The notes: generated from the sequence alone by a model not told the origin. A stretch of DNA of 51,204 nucleotides from Claveliimonas acetigenes (GCF_025567385.1 NZ_JAOQJU010000022.1:1-51204); one strand, 5' to 3'; shown: positions 25,067-32,563, numbered from the stretch's first letter. Numbers and translations: made by a program.

Positions 25067-25933
25067 TTACAACCCCATCAACGCATCCCGTTCAACCTCA
25101 CTCGTCCAGGTACGGTTGAAACTCTCTACGCCCACGTGGTGAATCGGCGATGCTGCTATGTACTCTTCACAGTACCGGCGGAGCTTCGCCCCTCTTCGCT
25201 CTGTACTAAGCAGCCGGAATGCTTTACGCTCCAGGTTTGCTACATAGCTCCGGTTTACCCCGAGATGCTGCCCGGTCTGCTCCAATGTCATGCCGTCCCG
25301 GTATCGGCATTTTACCGTATCACGGAGCCTGTCCGGAAGCTGGTCTACTGCAAGCCATACCTCGCGCTGCATCATTTCCAGGTCGACGGCACGGATGCAA
25401 TCGTCTTCCACATCCTCACCGGATGCTACGGTATCCTCAATGGTAAGGTCTTCTTCTTCCCCGCCTATCACCCTGCTCAGGCTGTCTATTTGCCCCATTC
25501 TAGCATTTTCCTGTATGGTGTGGAGGTTTTCCCGGTCAACGTCTAAAATCGCACACAGCGCGCGCTCAGGAGGTTCACAGCCGTAATACTGGCGGTATTC
25601 CCGGACAGCTTTCTTGTACTTCCTGATAGCGTCCTGGGCGTGTACCGGGATCCTTACGGGCTGGCAGCAGTTGTCAATATACCGCTGCATAGCCTGCCGG
25701 ATCCAGAACGCCGCATAGTGAAGGAACGTCACGCCCTGTTCCGGGTCGTACTGCCGGACAGCTTCACACAGGGCGATGTAACCTTCCTGCATCAAATCAT
25801 CCATCTCAGCATATCCCTGGTACTTCTTCGCCATCTTCGCAATGAAACCTTTATTCTGCTGCCAGAGCTTCAGCATATTCCCGGCCGTATCTTCCCCAGC
25901 CTTCACTCGAATGACAAGCTGTTCATTCGTCAT
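25067..25933 (-). CDS. Sigma-70 family RNA polymerase sigma factor (element-borne)
   Basis: A 288-residue sigma-like protein. Region 2 is clear (AEMDDLMQEGYIALCEAV, YDPEQGVTFLHYAAFWIRQAM split into two), region 3 follows (IRIPVHAQDAIRKYKKA-like) and region 4 has a helix-turn-helix (MTLEQTGQHLGVNRSYVANLE). The ATG at 25933 is chosen because GGGAGG lies just upstream. It has sigma regions 2 to 4 and is too large for an ECF factor. As the last gene before attL, behind the capsid gene but separated by a terminator, it may switch on element late genes or host genes. Residue positions are approximate. Confidence 0.82.
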   Translation of the reverse strand: MTNEQLVIRVKAGEDTAGNMLKLWQQNKGFIAKMAKKYQGYAEMDDLMQEGYIALCEAVRQYDPEQGVTFLHYAAFWIRQAMQRYIDNCCQPVRIPVHAQDAIRKYKKAVREYRQYYGCEPPERALCAILDVDRENLHTIQENARMGQIDSLSRVIGGEEEDLTIEDTVASGEDVEDDCIRAVDLEMMQREVWLAVDQLPDRLRDTVKCRYRDGMTLEQTGQHLGVNRSYVANLERKAFRLLSTERRGAKLRRYCEEYIAASPIHHVGVESFNRTWTSEVERDALMGL

Positions 25934-25954
25934 GACGCACCTCCCACGTGAAAA

Positions 25955-25990
25955 CGCCCCAGGCAATCCAAGGAAGGAAAGCCCGGGGCG
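25955..25990 (-). terminator. Terminator after the capsid gene
   Basis: CGCCCCAGGC (25955-25964) pairs with GCCCGGGGCG (25981-25990), with TTTT following on the minus strand. It separates the scaffold-capsid unit from the sigma factor gene. Confidence 0.75.
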
Positions 25991-26038
25991 CCCTGTTAAA
26001 TGATAAGATTATGGCTTTCCCGGCGTACATGCCGACGT

Positions 26039-26890
26039 CTATGCTGCCGGCTTGTTCTCGTGGTAGTAGATAGCCATCTTCTTATTGTCCAATATAAACG
26101 CATCATAGCAGATACGCCCTTCCACCAGCTCGCCACTGATTCCCGGCGGGTCCTGATGTACCTTGTAGTCCTCAAGCTTTGTGGGAGCTACCGTTGCAAC
26201 TGGGTGCGCAATCATAAAGCCGAATTTAGCCGGGACACGGTTTTTCGGTATTTTAATCACGTCCATGCCGTCTACCATCGCAATGACGCCCTTCGCCTTC
26301 TGCTCTACTGTAATGTCACAGTCTAGCGTCAAGTCCGGGGTTTTCTTCATCAGGCGGTAAACATCCGGCGTAACGGTCAGCACCCTGCCTACATCCGGGA
26401 CTTCGGCGTTGTCCAGGACTTCTGTACCAAGAATAATCTCGTCATAGATATTGTCCTTCGTCAGAGTCACGTCTGTAACCTTCGTCCCTGCACCTTCAGC
26501 CATTACGCCGTAGGTATAGGAATCCACTTCTGGCACAATCACTTCCCTCTGCTGGCGTGCAAGGGCGGAAGCTCCGGCAAGCACGTTGCCTGTCTCGTCT
26601 TTATCCAGCTTATCAATTACAAACGTGAAAGAGCGGTCTTTTTTAAGCGTAAACTCTTCTATCGTGTTGCCTACGGCGCCCAGGTCACCGTAACGGGAAG
26701 TACTGAGACCAGATCCGCTTGAGCCTATTCTCCTGTAATCATTCATAGGTACCGTGTTTACTTTATGAACTTTGATGGTATGTGCCCCAGTCCAATCAAA
26801 ATCATCATTTGTTAAGAGCGCTTTCTTACTCTCTGTTGTGAAAATTTCATCCACATAAGGGAGAAACTTTGTCACTAAATTAATTGCCAT
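26039..26890 (-). CDS. Phage-type major capsid protein
   Basis: A 283-residue protein resembling capsid proteins of clostridial phages. It begins MAINLVTKFLPYVDEIF, then FDWTGAHTIKVHKVNTVPMNDY, cut here, and FTFVIDKLDKDETG, and ends with short beta-rich segments and DPPGISGELVEGRICYDAF. No protease or portal gene is nearby. The gene follows a DUF4355 scaffold gene by 14 bases, the usual order scaffold then capsid. If expressed, it could form satellite-specific small capsids or interfere with helper capsid assembly. Confidence 0.75.
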   Translation of the reverse strand: MAINLVTKFLPYVDEIFTTESKKALLTNDDFDWTGAHTIKVHKVNTVPMNDYRRIGSSGSGLSTSRYGDLGAVGNTIEEFTLKKDRSFTFVIDKLDKDETGNVLAGASALARQQREVIVPEVDSYTYGVMAEGAGTKVTDVTLTKDNIYDEIILGTEVLDNAEVPDVGRVLTVTPDVYRLMKKTPDLTLDCDITVEQKAKGVIAMVDGMDVIKIPKNRVPAKFGFMIAHPVATVAPTKLEDYKVHQDPPGISGELVEGRICYDAFILDNKKMAIYYHENKPAA

Positions 26891-26904
26891 TTATGAACCT
26901 CTTT

Positions 26905-27306
26905 CTACTTAAGCCCCATGGCAGCCCTGACTGAATCAGTATTTGTTCCATTAGTCGGACCAACTGCGTTAAAAATAGGCTCTCTTGCCTTTTGAAAGTA
27001 CGGGCTTAAGATTTCTAATGATTTGTTAAAAGCATCTTCGCTCGCACAGTTAAGCGCTTCATAGACTTCTTCGGGAATATTCTTTGACTTCATCACTGCC
27101 TTATAAGCAATTTCACGTTCCCGTGCTGCCACTGCTTTTTCTCGCTCTTCAAGCGTCTTTTCAGCATCAGACGGAACGCGGTTTCTTTCCCTTGCAAGCC
27201 TTTCCTGTACAATCCTGTTTACATCTTCCTGTGTAAAGGTCTTTCCCGGCTCACTACTTTCCGGTTGTGTTGCTTCCTGTGTTGCCACTGTGTTCTGTTC
27301 ACTCAT
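26905..27306 (-). CDS. Phage scaffolding protein (DUF4355)
   Basis: A 133-residue acidic, largely helical protein with a central coiled coil (NRIVQERLARERNR, then LEEREKAVAAREREIAYKA) and a basic tail, the DUF4355 capsid scaffold pattern. GGAGG lies upstream of the ATG in a 190 base leader. Its pairing with the capsid gene makes the two a minimal shell-assembly module. Confidence 0.8.
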   Translation of the reverse strand: MSEQNTVATQEATQPESSEPGKTFTQEDVNRIVQERLARERNRVPSDAEKTLEEREKAVAAREREIAYKAVMKSKNIPEEVYEALNCASEDAFNKSLEILSPYFQKAREPIFNAVGPTNGTNTDSVRAAMGLK

Positions 27307-27500
27307 GTGTAGTTACCTCCATTTTTTACGCCCTGTCGGGCTAATTTCACTTACCTGATTGCGTTTCAAAAGAAAGGATAGCGAACAGAAAAGGCGCAGA
27401 AACAACTCAACGACAATTTATCGTCCAGTCATTCCCACGCCTTAAAGCTTACGGACAGAGAAGGGGCTGCCCGCGGTACTGTTCTACTCGCTATGTAGCC

Positions 27501-27529
27501 ATTATAACAATTGCTGGCTTATCCTGCAA
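27501..27529 (-). promoter_or_regulatory. Promoter of the scaffold-capsid unit, with a 190 nt leader
   Basis: On the minus strand TTGCAG (27529-27524), 17 bases, then TATAAT (27506-27501). The leader 27307-27494 holds no gene I can support; it contains a GCCC-TGTC-GGGC hairpin (27330-27341) just ahead of the scaffold ribosome binding site. The promoter lies in the 3' end of the small KGG-type gene. Confidence 0.65.
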
Positions 27530-27530
27530 G

Positions 27531-27716
27531 CTATTTATTCCGCTTTTCTTTGTTTTTCCACGCCTTGTTTGCCTGCTCTCCTAAAATCTTCCCAATCATC
27601 CGAAGTTTCTTATTCCTTCTCCTGACTTTCCCCGATGCAATACCGCCCTTTCTTCCCATTTCCCGTAGTTCGCTCGGGCTTCGCTCGCTGTTCGGTATCA
27701 GGTTTCCATCATTCAT
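27531..27716 (-). CDS. Small KGG-type phage/ICE protein
   Basis: A 61-residue basic protein: MNDGNLIPNSERSPSELRE, then MGRKGGIASGKVRRRNKK. The GRKGGxASGxxRRxxK pattern is frequent in small proteins of clostridial phages and conjugative elements; function unknown, possibly nucleic-acid binding. Its start overlaps the stop of the 57-residue gene upstream (GAATGATG context), so the two are coupled. Confidence 0.65.
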   Translation of the reverse strand: MNDGNLIPNSERSPSELREMGRKGGIASGKVRRRNKKLRMIGKILGEQANKAWKNKEKRNK

Positions 27717-27882
27717 CTTCTCTCACCTCCCCGAACTTAATTTCCAGCTCGACATACGCTTTCTTATACCGCCCGTCTTTGTTCCTAGATACCTTATAAT
27801 CTTTCAGCTTCGGGGAGAGAAGCCGGATTACTCCGGCCAGCTCCCAGTCTTCGCTGTAAGATATTTTAATCTTCACGCTCAT
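27709..27882 (-). CDS. Small hypothetical protein (57 aa)
   Basis: Translation gives MSVKIKISYSEDWELAGVI, continuing through KDYKVSRNKDGRYKKAYVEL to EDE. GGAG lies seven bases from the ATG. Small proteins with the KxxKxxxxKxGRYKKAYVEL ending occur widely in mobile elements of Clostridia. Both ends overlap neighbours, which supports a real translated gene. Function unknown. Confidence 0.65.
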   Translation of the reverse strand: MSVKIKISYSEDWELAGVIRLLSPKLKDYKVSRNKDGRYKKAYVELEIKFGEVREDE

Positions 27883-27991
27883 TGTCCTGCTCCGTTTCGC
27901 CTGTATAAGCTGCTACAAAAACATAAATTTCACGTACCACCCTGTCACTTTGCTTATCTAAGATCCTGTTGATTTTCTCTCTGTCCGTCAC
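27866..27991 (-). CDS. Small hypothetical protein (41 aa, GTG start)
   Basis: GTG start with GAGGAGG nine bases upstream; the product begins MTDREKINRILDKQSDRVV and ends QDNERED. Its stop overlaps the start of the next small gene. No family recognised. Confidence 0.5.
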   Translation of the reverse strand: MTDREKINRILDKQSDRVVREIYVFVAAYTGETEQDNERED

Positions 27992-27999
27992 TATGTAAC

Positions 28000-28168
28000 A
28001 CCTCCTCGCTTCGTTCGCGAATATACATGTGATGCACAATCGCAAATATTCTTTTCACCCACACGTTATTATGTATCTCGTTTACCAGCGGATAATTAAT
28101 TCTCTATATTTTTCATTACTTGTCATTCTGCGCACTCTCCTTCATTTATTTGTTTTGAAAATTAAGCA
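28000..28168. other. Intergenic stretch with a vestigial mini-ORF
   Basis: On the minus strand a GGAG is followed by an ATG and only 14 codons (MTSNEKYRELIIRW). It may be the remnant of a truncated small gene or a leader peptide. Nothing else was recognised here. Confidence 0.3.
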
Positions 28169-28411
28169 TTATGCTTCTTTTCCTGCAATAAAATCAAGCG
28201 CCATATTTGCCCTGGCCATAAATGCAGCATACTCAAGGTCACAGATCAAGCTCATACAAGGATCCATATTTCCATCTCTTTCACCGCCGGGCAAAATAGA
28301 TGTAATAAATTCATCCAGCTTAGTAAAGGATTCATGCATCTCACCGCATATTTCTTCATTGATAACCGTATCATACAAATTCTGCAATAATTCTTTTCTA
28401 ATATTCTTCAT
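28169..28411 (-). CDS. DUF6809-like small protein
   Basis: An 80-residue acidic, helical protein (MKNIRKELLQNLYDTVINE, DEFITSILPGGERDG, ALDFIAGKEA). The pattern fits DUF6809, small proteins of unknown function common in clostridial phages and ICEs. It lies in the leftward block of small genes. Confidence 0.55.
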   Translation of the reverse strand: MKNIRKELLQNLYDTVINEEICGEMHESFTKLDEFITSILPGGERDGNMDPCMSLICDLEYAAFMARANMALDFIAGKEA

Positions 28412-28497
28412 TTCCCTCTTGTCCTTTCCTGCAAATCTCTGTTATCATGTAAGTGTATCTTCTTTCCAACGCCCGCCAGCGCGTTTTGAAGATATAT

Positions 28498-28526
28498 GCC
28501 TTGTAGGTGTGTCCTGCCTACAAGGC
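28498..28526. terminator. Hairpin after the 90-residue gene
   Basis: GCCTTGTAGG (28498-28507) pairs perfectly with CCTACAAGGC (28517-28526) with a 9 base loop. The T-rich side faces the plus strand, so on the minus strand it may be a processing or weak termination signal. Confidence 0.5.
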
Positions 28527-28536
28527 GCTTTTGCTG

Positions 28537-28809
28537 TTAGTTCCCGGTATCGACATTACCGCAAATACGTAGGAAGTGGTGACCTTCTTTCTGAGTCCAC
28601 CTCGGCGGTGCGTACCCGATGCAATCCGTAAGCTCTTCCAGACTTCCGCTCATTTCCTTAAGGCTACTGTCTATGCCTTCCAGGGCGTCGGCGATACGGT
28701 CAAGACGCTTTAATTGCATGAATTTCAAACCGCTACCATCGCAACTGCTGGGCGTGTTCAAGTATTCATTAACCAAATCTTCAAATCCATTACTATCTGG
28801 TTTTAACAT
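28537..28809 (-). CDS. Small hypothetical protein (90 aa)
   Basis: MLKPDSNGFEDLVNEYL then a predicted coiled coil (LKRLDRIADALEGIDSSLKE) and PPRWTQKEG. GGAG lies seven bases before the ATG, and its start overlaps the end of the DUF3987 gene by 17 bases, indicating coupling. No family recognised. Confidence 0.6.
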   Translation of the reverse strand: MLKPDSNGFEDLVNEYLNTPSSCDGSGLKFMQLKRLDRIADALEGIDSSLKEMSGSLEELTDCIGYAPPRWTQKEGHHFLRICGNVDTGN

Positions 28810-30268
28810 TTTGTTTCTCCTTCCACTTGTAATATTCGGGATTTATGTAAATTTTTTCGGACGGTCTCCCTCGGCCGCTTTTCTCTGGTTTTATGGCAAT
28901 ATACCCGTGTTCCTCCAAGCATTTAAGCCCCGGCTCCATTTCCTCGACCGTTCCGAAGTGACCTCTACACAAATCAAAAGCGTCCCTTTTTGAAATAAAG
29001 CGAATTTTGCTATTTTTGCTATTTGAGTCTATACGTGAGATTATATATTTTGCGTCCTTCACCTCTTGTGGATCGGAAAGCCCCATAATGTCAAAAGCCT
29101 GTTTCGAGTGTTCCAAGTAGTACTTGCCTATTTCAATGGCGGATTTCATGGTATCCTCTTCCAGCAGCACATTGATTGCATTAGACTTATGTTTTACTAC
29201 ATGCAATATCCCAGCTATGCGCATCGTGTTGCCATGCAATTTACCAGCCCAGTCCTCAATCTCTTCCAGTTCATCAGTAAGCTGCCGCTCAATCCATTGG
29301 TTATACTGCTCCGATAACGCATCCGCTTCCGGGCTTAACCTGATAACCCTTTCAAATCCTGTTAAATCCGGGATGTTAAGAAGCTCTTCTACAAGGTTTT
29401 CATAATCTGCTCGAATCAATTGGTCTATCGGCTTGCTCCTGTATGTCCTGCTGCCAACCATGCTATTCGGTATGCTATATAAGAACCTAGCCAGTAATCC
29501 GCGCCCCCTGAACTCCTTGTTGTCCATGATGTCAGCTATCAGCTGAGGCTGAGCAGCCAGGCATACTGTTAATAATGGATTTTCCAATGTTATCCCTCCA
29601 CTTCCTACTCTGACAGATGAAAAATACTCACCTGAGTAACTTTTTAAAAAAATATCAATGTTTGTATTGTTGCTGTACCTCCCTGCCATCATCCCGAATA
29701 TACCGCCCTCGGCTGATATGATTCCCATCTTTTCACTGTTTGCCTTCATCGCTTTTACAAGCGCTTCCGGTGTAACATCATCAAGAATCATCTGGAGTTT
29801 AGTCACCTCTTCCAGTTCGTCCAGTTCCTTCTGGCAGTCAACCGCATCCTGTACGGTATATTTTGCCTTACTGGTTGGTTTAGACAGGGTATCCTGTATA
29901 TTCTTAAGCTTTCCTGACAGGATTCGCTTTTTAATCTCATACTCTGAAATCTCCGACTTCCTACGTTCATTTTCTTCCTTTACGTACCTGAATACAGGTT
30001 TAAAAACTTCTTTCAATGTGGGTGACTTCCTTTCTGAAGGTCTTGCTACTACAAGCACGTACAGGTTAAGCGTTTCCACCCAATCAGCTTTTACCCTAAT
30101 AGAATATTTCCCCTGTATACACAGTGACAATACCGCAAATACGAAAGACGCCACCATATCAGCCGGAACCTGTAGCGATTCGGACACCGCCACAGTATAC
30201 TGCCTGACACCCCCGGGAAGGCAGTCCACCGGGAAGGATACTAAGTGCTTTTTCTGATTTTTAACCAT
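28793..30268 (-). CDS. DUF3987-family protein (satellite replication-type gene)
   Basis: About 491 residues from the ATG at 30268. Conserved features of DUF3987/YfjI proteins are visible: FPVDCLPGGVRQYTVAVSE, ARPSERKSPTLKEV, IISAEGGIFGMMAGRY and GRGLLARFLYSIP. Such proteins are common in prophages and satellites next to primase-like genes and are thought to act in replication as helicase-like factors; the role is not proved. The frame stays open up to a TTG at 30466, overlapping the gene upstream, and no start has a good ribosome binding site, so the true N-terminus is unclear. The 5' part includes three 9 bp repeats encoding FAIFAIFA. Confidence 0.75.
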   Translation of the reverse strand: MVKNQKKHLVSFPVDCLPGGVRQYTVAVSESLQVPADMVASFVFAVLSLCIQGKYSIRVKADWVETLNLYVLVVARPSERKSPTLKEVFKPVFRYVKEENERRKSEISEYEIKKRILSGKLKNIQDTLSKPTSKAKYTVQDAVDCQKELDELEEVTKLQMILDDVTPEALVKAMKANSEKMGIISAEGGIFGMMAGRYSNNTNIDIFLKSYSGEYFSSVRVGSGGITLENPLLTVCLAAQPQLIADIMDNKEFRGRGLLARFLYSIPNSMVGSRTYRSKPIDQLIRADYENLVEELLNIPDLTGFERVIRLSPEADALSEQYNQWIERQLTDELEEIEDWAGKLHGNTMRIAGILHVVKHKSNAINVLLEEDTMKSAIEIGKYYLEHSKQAFDIMGLSDPQEVKDAKYIISRIDSNSKNSKIRFISKRDAFDLCRGHFGTVEEMEPGLKCLEEHGYIAIKPEKSGRGRPSEKIYINPEYYKWKEKQNVKTR

Positions 30269-30269
30269 A

Positions 30270-30300
30270 GGAGCAAAAATAGCAAAAATAGCAAAAATAC
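30270..30300. repeat. Iteron-like 9 bp repeats at the DUF3987 5' end
   Basis: Three tandem copies of AGCAAAAAT on the plus strand. A related pair in opposite orientation (TTTTGCTATTTTTGCTATTT) occurs at 29008-29027 near the 3' end of the same gene. Iterons of this kind can mark replication origins beside the gene of their binding protein. Confidence 0.4.
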
Positions 30301-30348
30301 CAATAATATCCGATTCTGGGGTAGCGTGACTTAAGTGACAAATGTGAC

Positions 30349-30735
30349 TTAATTCCTCTTTAGTTGCCACGATTGCTGCATCAACAGCAGCTTCTTTTCG
30401 CGCAAGAGCTTCAGCTTCTTTTCCAGCAGTTCCCGTCTCTTCTCCAGTAGTTCCGCTTCTCGCCAATTCCTATCATCCCCTTTCTTTGTAAAATCCTGTT
30501 TCCTATACCACGCTGCCACGCCCGCCAGCATCTTGTCGTGGTTATACTCCCATTCTGCCACTATGCAGGTGTAATAGTTCCTTGCCTTGCTGCATCCGGC
30601 TTCTTCCAGCCTTGTCAGAGCCACCTCGGCGAATCCCGGAAAAGATAACTCATATCCGTAGATCCGGAGAAAGAAATTCTTCGTAAGCTCCATGCCTGGC
30701 CGGATGCTGGCAAGCAGTTCTTCCCTGGAAGCCAT
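30349..30735 (-). CDS. Hypothetical protein with a basic coiled-coil C-terminus
   Basis: A 128-residue protein: a folded N-terminal half (ELLASIRPGMELTKNFFLRIYG split, then YYTCIVAEWEYNHDKML) and a Leu-Lys-Glu coiled coil (ELLEKRRELLEKKLKLLREK) at the end. Its ATG overlaps the stop of the small HTH gene. No family recognised; the place between an excisionase-like gene and the DUF3987 gene suggests replication or regulation. Confidence 0.6.
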   Translation of the reverse strand: MASREELLASIRPGMELTKNFFLRIYGYELSFPGFAEVALTRLEEAGCSKARNYYTCIVAEWEYNHDKMLAGVAAWYRKQDFTKKGDDRNWREAELLEKRRELLEKKLKLLREKKLLLMQQSWQLKRN

Positions 30736-30923
30736 CAGCCTACCTGCTCCTTTCCGAGATACAGCTTTTCATTGAAGAACGCCCGGCTTGTCTTTCCTCT
30801 TACTGTGATAAAACCCCTGCTCTGCAGCTCCCCGTTTAGCTCCCGGATGATGCTGTAGCTCTTCGTGAGCGATACGCCCAGCGTCTCCGCAATCTCCGCT
30901 GCTGTTATGAATTGCTTTGCCAT
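30735..30923 (-). CDS. Small winged-helix DNA-binding protein (excisionase-like)
   Basis: A 62-residue protein with a clear HTH: ITAAEIAETLGVSLTKSYSI followed by a wing (GFITVRGKTSRAFFNEKLY). It resembles small AlpA/Xis-like regulators of integrative elements, which control excision or early transcription. Its start overlaps the stop of the 53-residue gene. Confidence 0.65.
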   Translation of the reverse strand: MAKQFITAAEIAETLGVSLTKSYSIIRELNGELQSRGFITVRGKTSRAFFNEKLYLGKEQVG

Positions 30924-31066
30924 CTTTCGCTTTCCTCCCTTTCTTCCATGGTGAAATCGGTACAGCCTTCAGTTGCAAGCCGTCCAATGATTGTGAACGC
31001 CTGGAAATCGCTGAATGCGACCCGGCGTATGCGCCTGCCTTTGTAAACTGCTGTGATAATATACAT
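30905..31066 (-). CDS. Small hypothetical protein (53 aa)
   Basis: A perfect AAAGGAGG-type site precedes ATG at 31066. The product reads MYIITAVYKGRRIRRVAFS, then FQAFTIIGRLATEGCTDF and a Glu/Arg-rich tail. It overlaps the next gene by 19 bases. A longer frame on the same strand (30769-31131) is judged to be a shadow. Function unknown. Confidence 0.6.
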   Translation of the reverse strand: MYIITAVYKGRRIRRVAFSDFQAFTIIGRLATEGCTDFTMEEREESERWQSNS

Positions 31067-31110
31067 GCTTGTCCTCCTTTCTTATGTGCGACGCCGCACA
31101 TCCTCCGAAC

Positions 31111-31130
31111 ACTTCCCATGCCCGCCAGCA
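31111..31130. repeat. 20 bp direct repeat, copy 1
   Basis: ACTTCCCATGCCCGCCAGCA, repeated exactly at 32714-32733 just before the integrase. The core GCCCGCCAGC also occurs at 28471 and 30520 in the same orientation. Confidence 0.6.
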
Positions 31131-31132
31131 CG

Positions 31133-31354
31133 CTAGTTGTTGTTTTCGGTTACAATAAATTTGGCGTCAATAATTTCTGTCACGTCTACGCCCAGGCTCC
31201 GGGCTATCTTGCCAAGTGCCTGTGGCGTCACGTTCTTCTGGTTCAGAATCATAGCGTAACGCTGCCGGCTGATTCCTGCCCGTTCTGCTGCTTGTCCAAT
31301 CGTTAAGCCGCTTCTCGCCAGGGCGATTTTGAATTTTTCATCGCTAATTGTCAT
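31133..31354 (-). CDS. Small XRE-family regulator (Cro/Xis-type, leftward early gene)
   Basis: A 73-residue protein that is mostly one HTH: LARSGLTIGQAAERAGIS, then RQRYAMILNQKNVTPQALG. The ATG at 31354 has GGAGG eight bases upstream. It is divergent from the larger XRE repressor across an operator-rich gap, the arrangement of a phage or satellite lysogeny switch. Confidence 0.78.
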   Translation of the reverse strand: MTISDEKFKIALARSGLTIGQAAERAGISRQRYAMILNQKNVTPQALGKIARSLGVDVTEIIDAKFIVTENNN

Positions 31355-31369
31355 GTTATCACCTCCAAC

Positions 31370-31464
31370 CACTTTTGTTGTTATCATCTTGCAACATAAG
31401 TGGTTTCTAGTCAACCCCTTTTGTTGTTATTATTATTGACTTTTTATTATTTAGTTGTTATCCT
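31370..31464. promoter_or_regulatory. Divergent switch region with operator repeats
   Basis: An inverted repeat CCACTTTTGTTG (31370-31381) and CAACATAAGTGG (31393-31404), plus another TTTTGTTGTTAT copy at 31419-31430. A rightward promoter for the repressor is TTGACT (31436-31441), 17 bases, TATCCT (31459-31464). The repeats lie over the leftward start region, fitting binding by the divergent XRE proteins. Confidence 0.6.
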
Positions 31465-31487
31465 TATGGAAGAAAAGGAGATAAACA

Positions 31488-31985
31488 ATGAATTTTGCAG
31501 AAACTTTAAAGAAAATCCGTATTGAAAAAGGATATTCCCAGCAATCACTTGCTAAAAAAGCAGGCGTTTCACAAACTGCTGTATACAGTTGGGAAAAAGG
31601 CGAGAGAAAACCCAAACTAGAACAATTACGCCGCATAGCCACCGCCCTTGATGTTACTATAGGGGAATTAAATCCAAACTGGGGCAGCTTTTCAACAGAT
31701 GAGCTTAGTAATGATATACTTGAACTTTTTACAGGAAAAGGCGGACTTGAAATAGATACTAGGGAAACTCGGTTAAATGAATTATTTTACGAACTCAATA
31801 GCAACGGTCAAGACAAAGCCATAGAACAAGTAGAATTACTCACCAAGATACCAATATACCGTGCTGATATTTCCGACAGCGAAGAGGCTTATTATAGAAT
31901 TGATGAGAACGGTGATTTTATTCCTGTTGAAAAACCAGAACCGGAAGGACCCAGAAAGGACCGGAAAGACCCGGAAGAAGATTAG
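31488..31985 (+). CDS. XRE-family repressor of the element
   Basis: A 165-residue protein with an N-terminal HTH_3 (KGYSQQSLAKKAGVSQTAV, WEKGERKPKLEQLRRIAT) and an acidic, proline-rich C-terminal tail (EKPEPEGPRKDRKDPEED). It lacks a LexA-type protease domain, so induction would need an antirepressor or a helper-phage protein, as in satellites. AAGGAG lies upstream of the ATG. It is divergent from the small XRE gene. Confidence 0.8.
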   Translation: MNFAETLKKIRIEKGYSQQSLAKKAGVSQTAVYSWEKGERKPKLEQLRRIATALDVTIGELNPNWGSFSTDELSNDILELFTGKGGLEIDTRETRLNELFYELNSNGQDKAIEQVELLTKIPIYRADISDSEEAYYRIDENGDFIPVEKPEPEGPRKDRKDPEED

Positions 31986-32108
31986 CTTCCCTGGCACAGG
32001 CTTAAAGCCTGCTGCCGGCCGGCACATTGAAAACATAATATACTTACCCAGGGAACCGTTGAGGTGCTATACCAACCGCCGGACGCAAGAAAAAAGGAGG
32101 TTGGTGCT

Positions 32109-32198
32109 ATGGTTACATATCCTGACTTGTTCACGTTTGTTATCATGCTTTGTGCCGTTATAACCCTTGTTGTAACGATTTTCAGACACAAAAAATAG
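32109..32198 (+). CDS. Type I toxin peptide, copy 1 (Hol_Tox-like)
   Basis: A 29-residue hydrophobic peptide, MVTYPDLFTFVIMLCAVITL followed by VVTIFRHKK: one TM helix and a basic tail, the pattern of holin-like toxins such as the TxpA/BsrG group. AGGAGG lies eight bases before the ATG, but ACCAACC (32071-32077) can pair with GGTTGGT (32099-32105) and hide it. An antisense RNA converges on its 3' end. Expression would depolarise or damage the membrane. Confidence 0.8.
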   Translation: MVTYPDLFTFVIMLCAVITLVVTIFRHKK

Positions 32199-32295
32199 CG
32201 CCCCTGCTCTGGTAAAGTAAGGCGCTACTTTTTTTAAGTTTTAAGTTTTTACTCTGCCGACGGCTAGGTGTGCTCTAGTCAACGGCTCCCTTGTT
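32190..32295 (-). ncRNA. Predicted antisense RNA (antitoxin) for toxin copy 1
   Basis: A consensus minus-strand promoter: TTGACA-type box (32330-32325), 17 bases, TATAAT (32307-32302). The transcript would run from about 32295 to a terminator made of TAGCGCC (32196-32202) and GGCGCTA (32221-32227) with a T-run on both strands, so it also ends the toxin mRNA. The overlap with the toxin 3' end is the TxpA/RatA arrangement. Confidence 0.7.
32196..32235. terminator. Bidirectional terminator between toxin 1 and its antisense RNA
   Basis: A 7 bp stem TAGCGCC/GGCGCTA with CTTTTTTT on the right and TTTTTTG on the left strand. Confidence 0.75.
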
Positions 32296-32476
32296 AAGTA
32301 TATTATAGTCATTTTCAATTTTTTTGTCAATTGCATACAGTGCATATTATGACATATTATTTCACCCAGTGCATGTATTTCTAAATATCGTACATTGAAA
32401 ACATAATATATTTACTAAGGCAGCCGGGAGGGCGGCCGTATCATCCGCTTTGAGTCTTAGGAAGGGGATGATATAC

Positions 32477-32563
32477 ATGGTTACATACAGCGATTTATTC
32501 ACTTTTGTAATTATGATATGCGCTATTATTACATTAGCCAGAAATGGCAGAGACAGAAAATAG
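32477..32563 (+). CDS. Type I toxin peptide, copy 2 (Hol_Tox-like)
   Basis: A 28-residue peptide, MVTYSDLFTFVIMICAIITL followed by ARNGRDRK, the canonical Hol_Tox form. GAAGGGG precedes the ATG, and ATCATCC (32440-32446) can pair with GGATGAT (32466-32472) to mask it. It shares the leader motif ACATTGAAAACATAATATA with copy 1. The two differ enough to be old duplicates or separately acquired modules. Confidence 0.82.
   Translation: MVTYSDLFTFVIMICAIITLARNGRDRK

Noticed and set aside
24788..25546. Long rightward open frame spanning attL and the sigma factor gene
   Set aside because: Only its first part matches the decayed integrase; the remainder is the antisense of the sigma factor gene.
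28029..28631. Rightward 200-residue frame in the small-gene block
   Set aside because: It crosses three leftward genes and several regulatory hairpins and has no plausible start.
30769..31131. 120-residue leftward open frame
   Set aside because: It covers two well-supported short genes (30905-31066 and 30735-30923) in another frame, and those have good ribosome binding sites and coupled starts.
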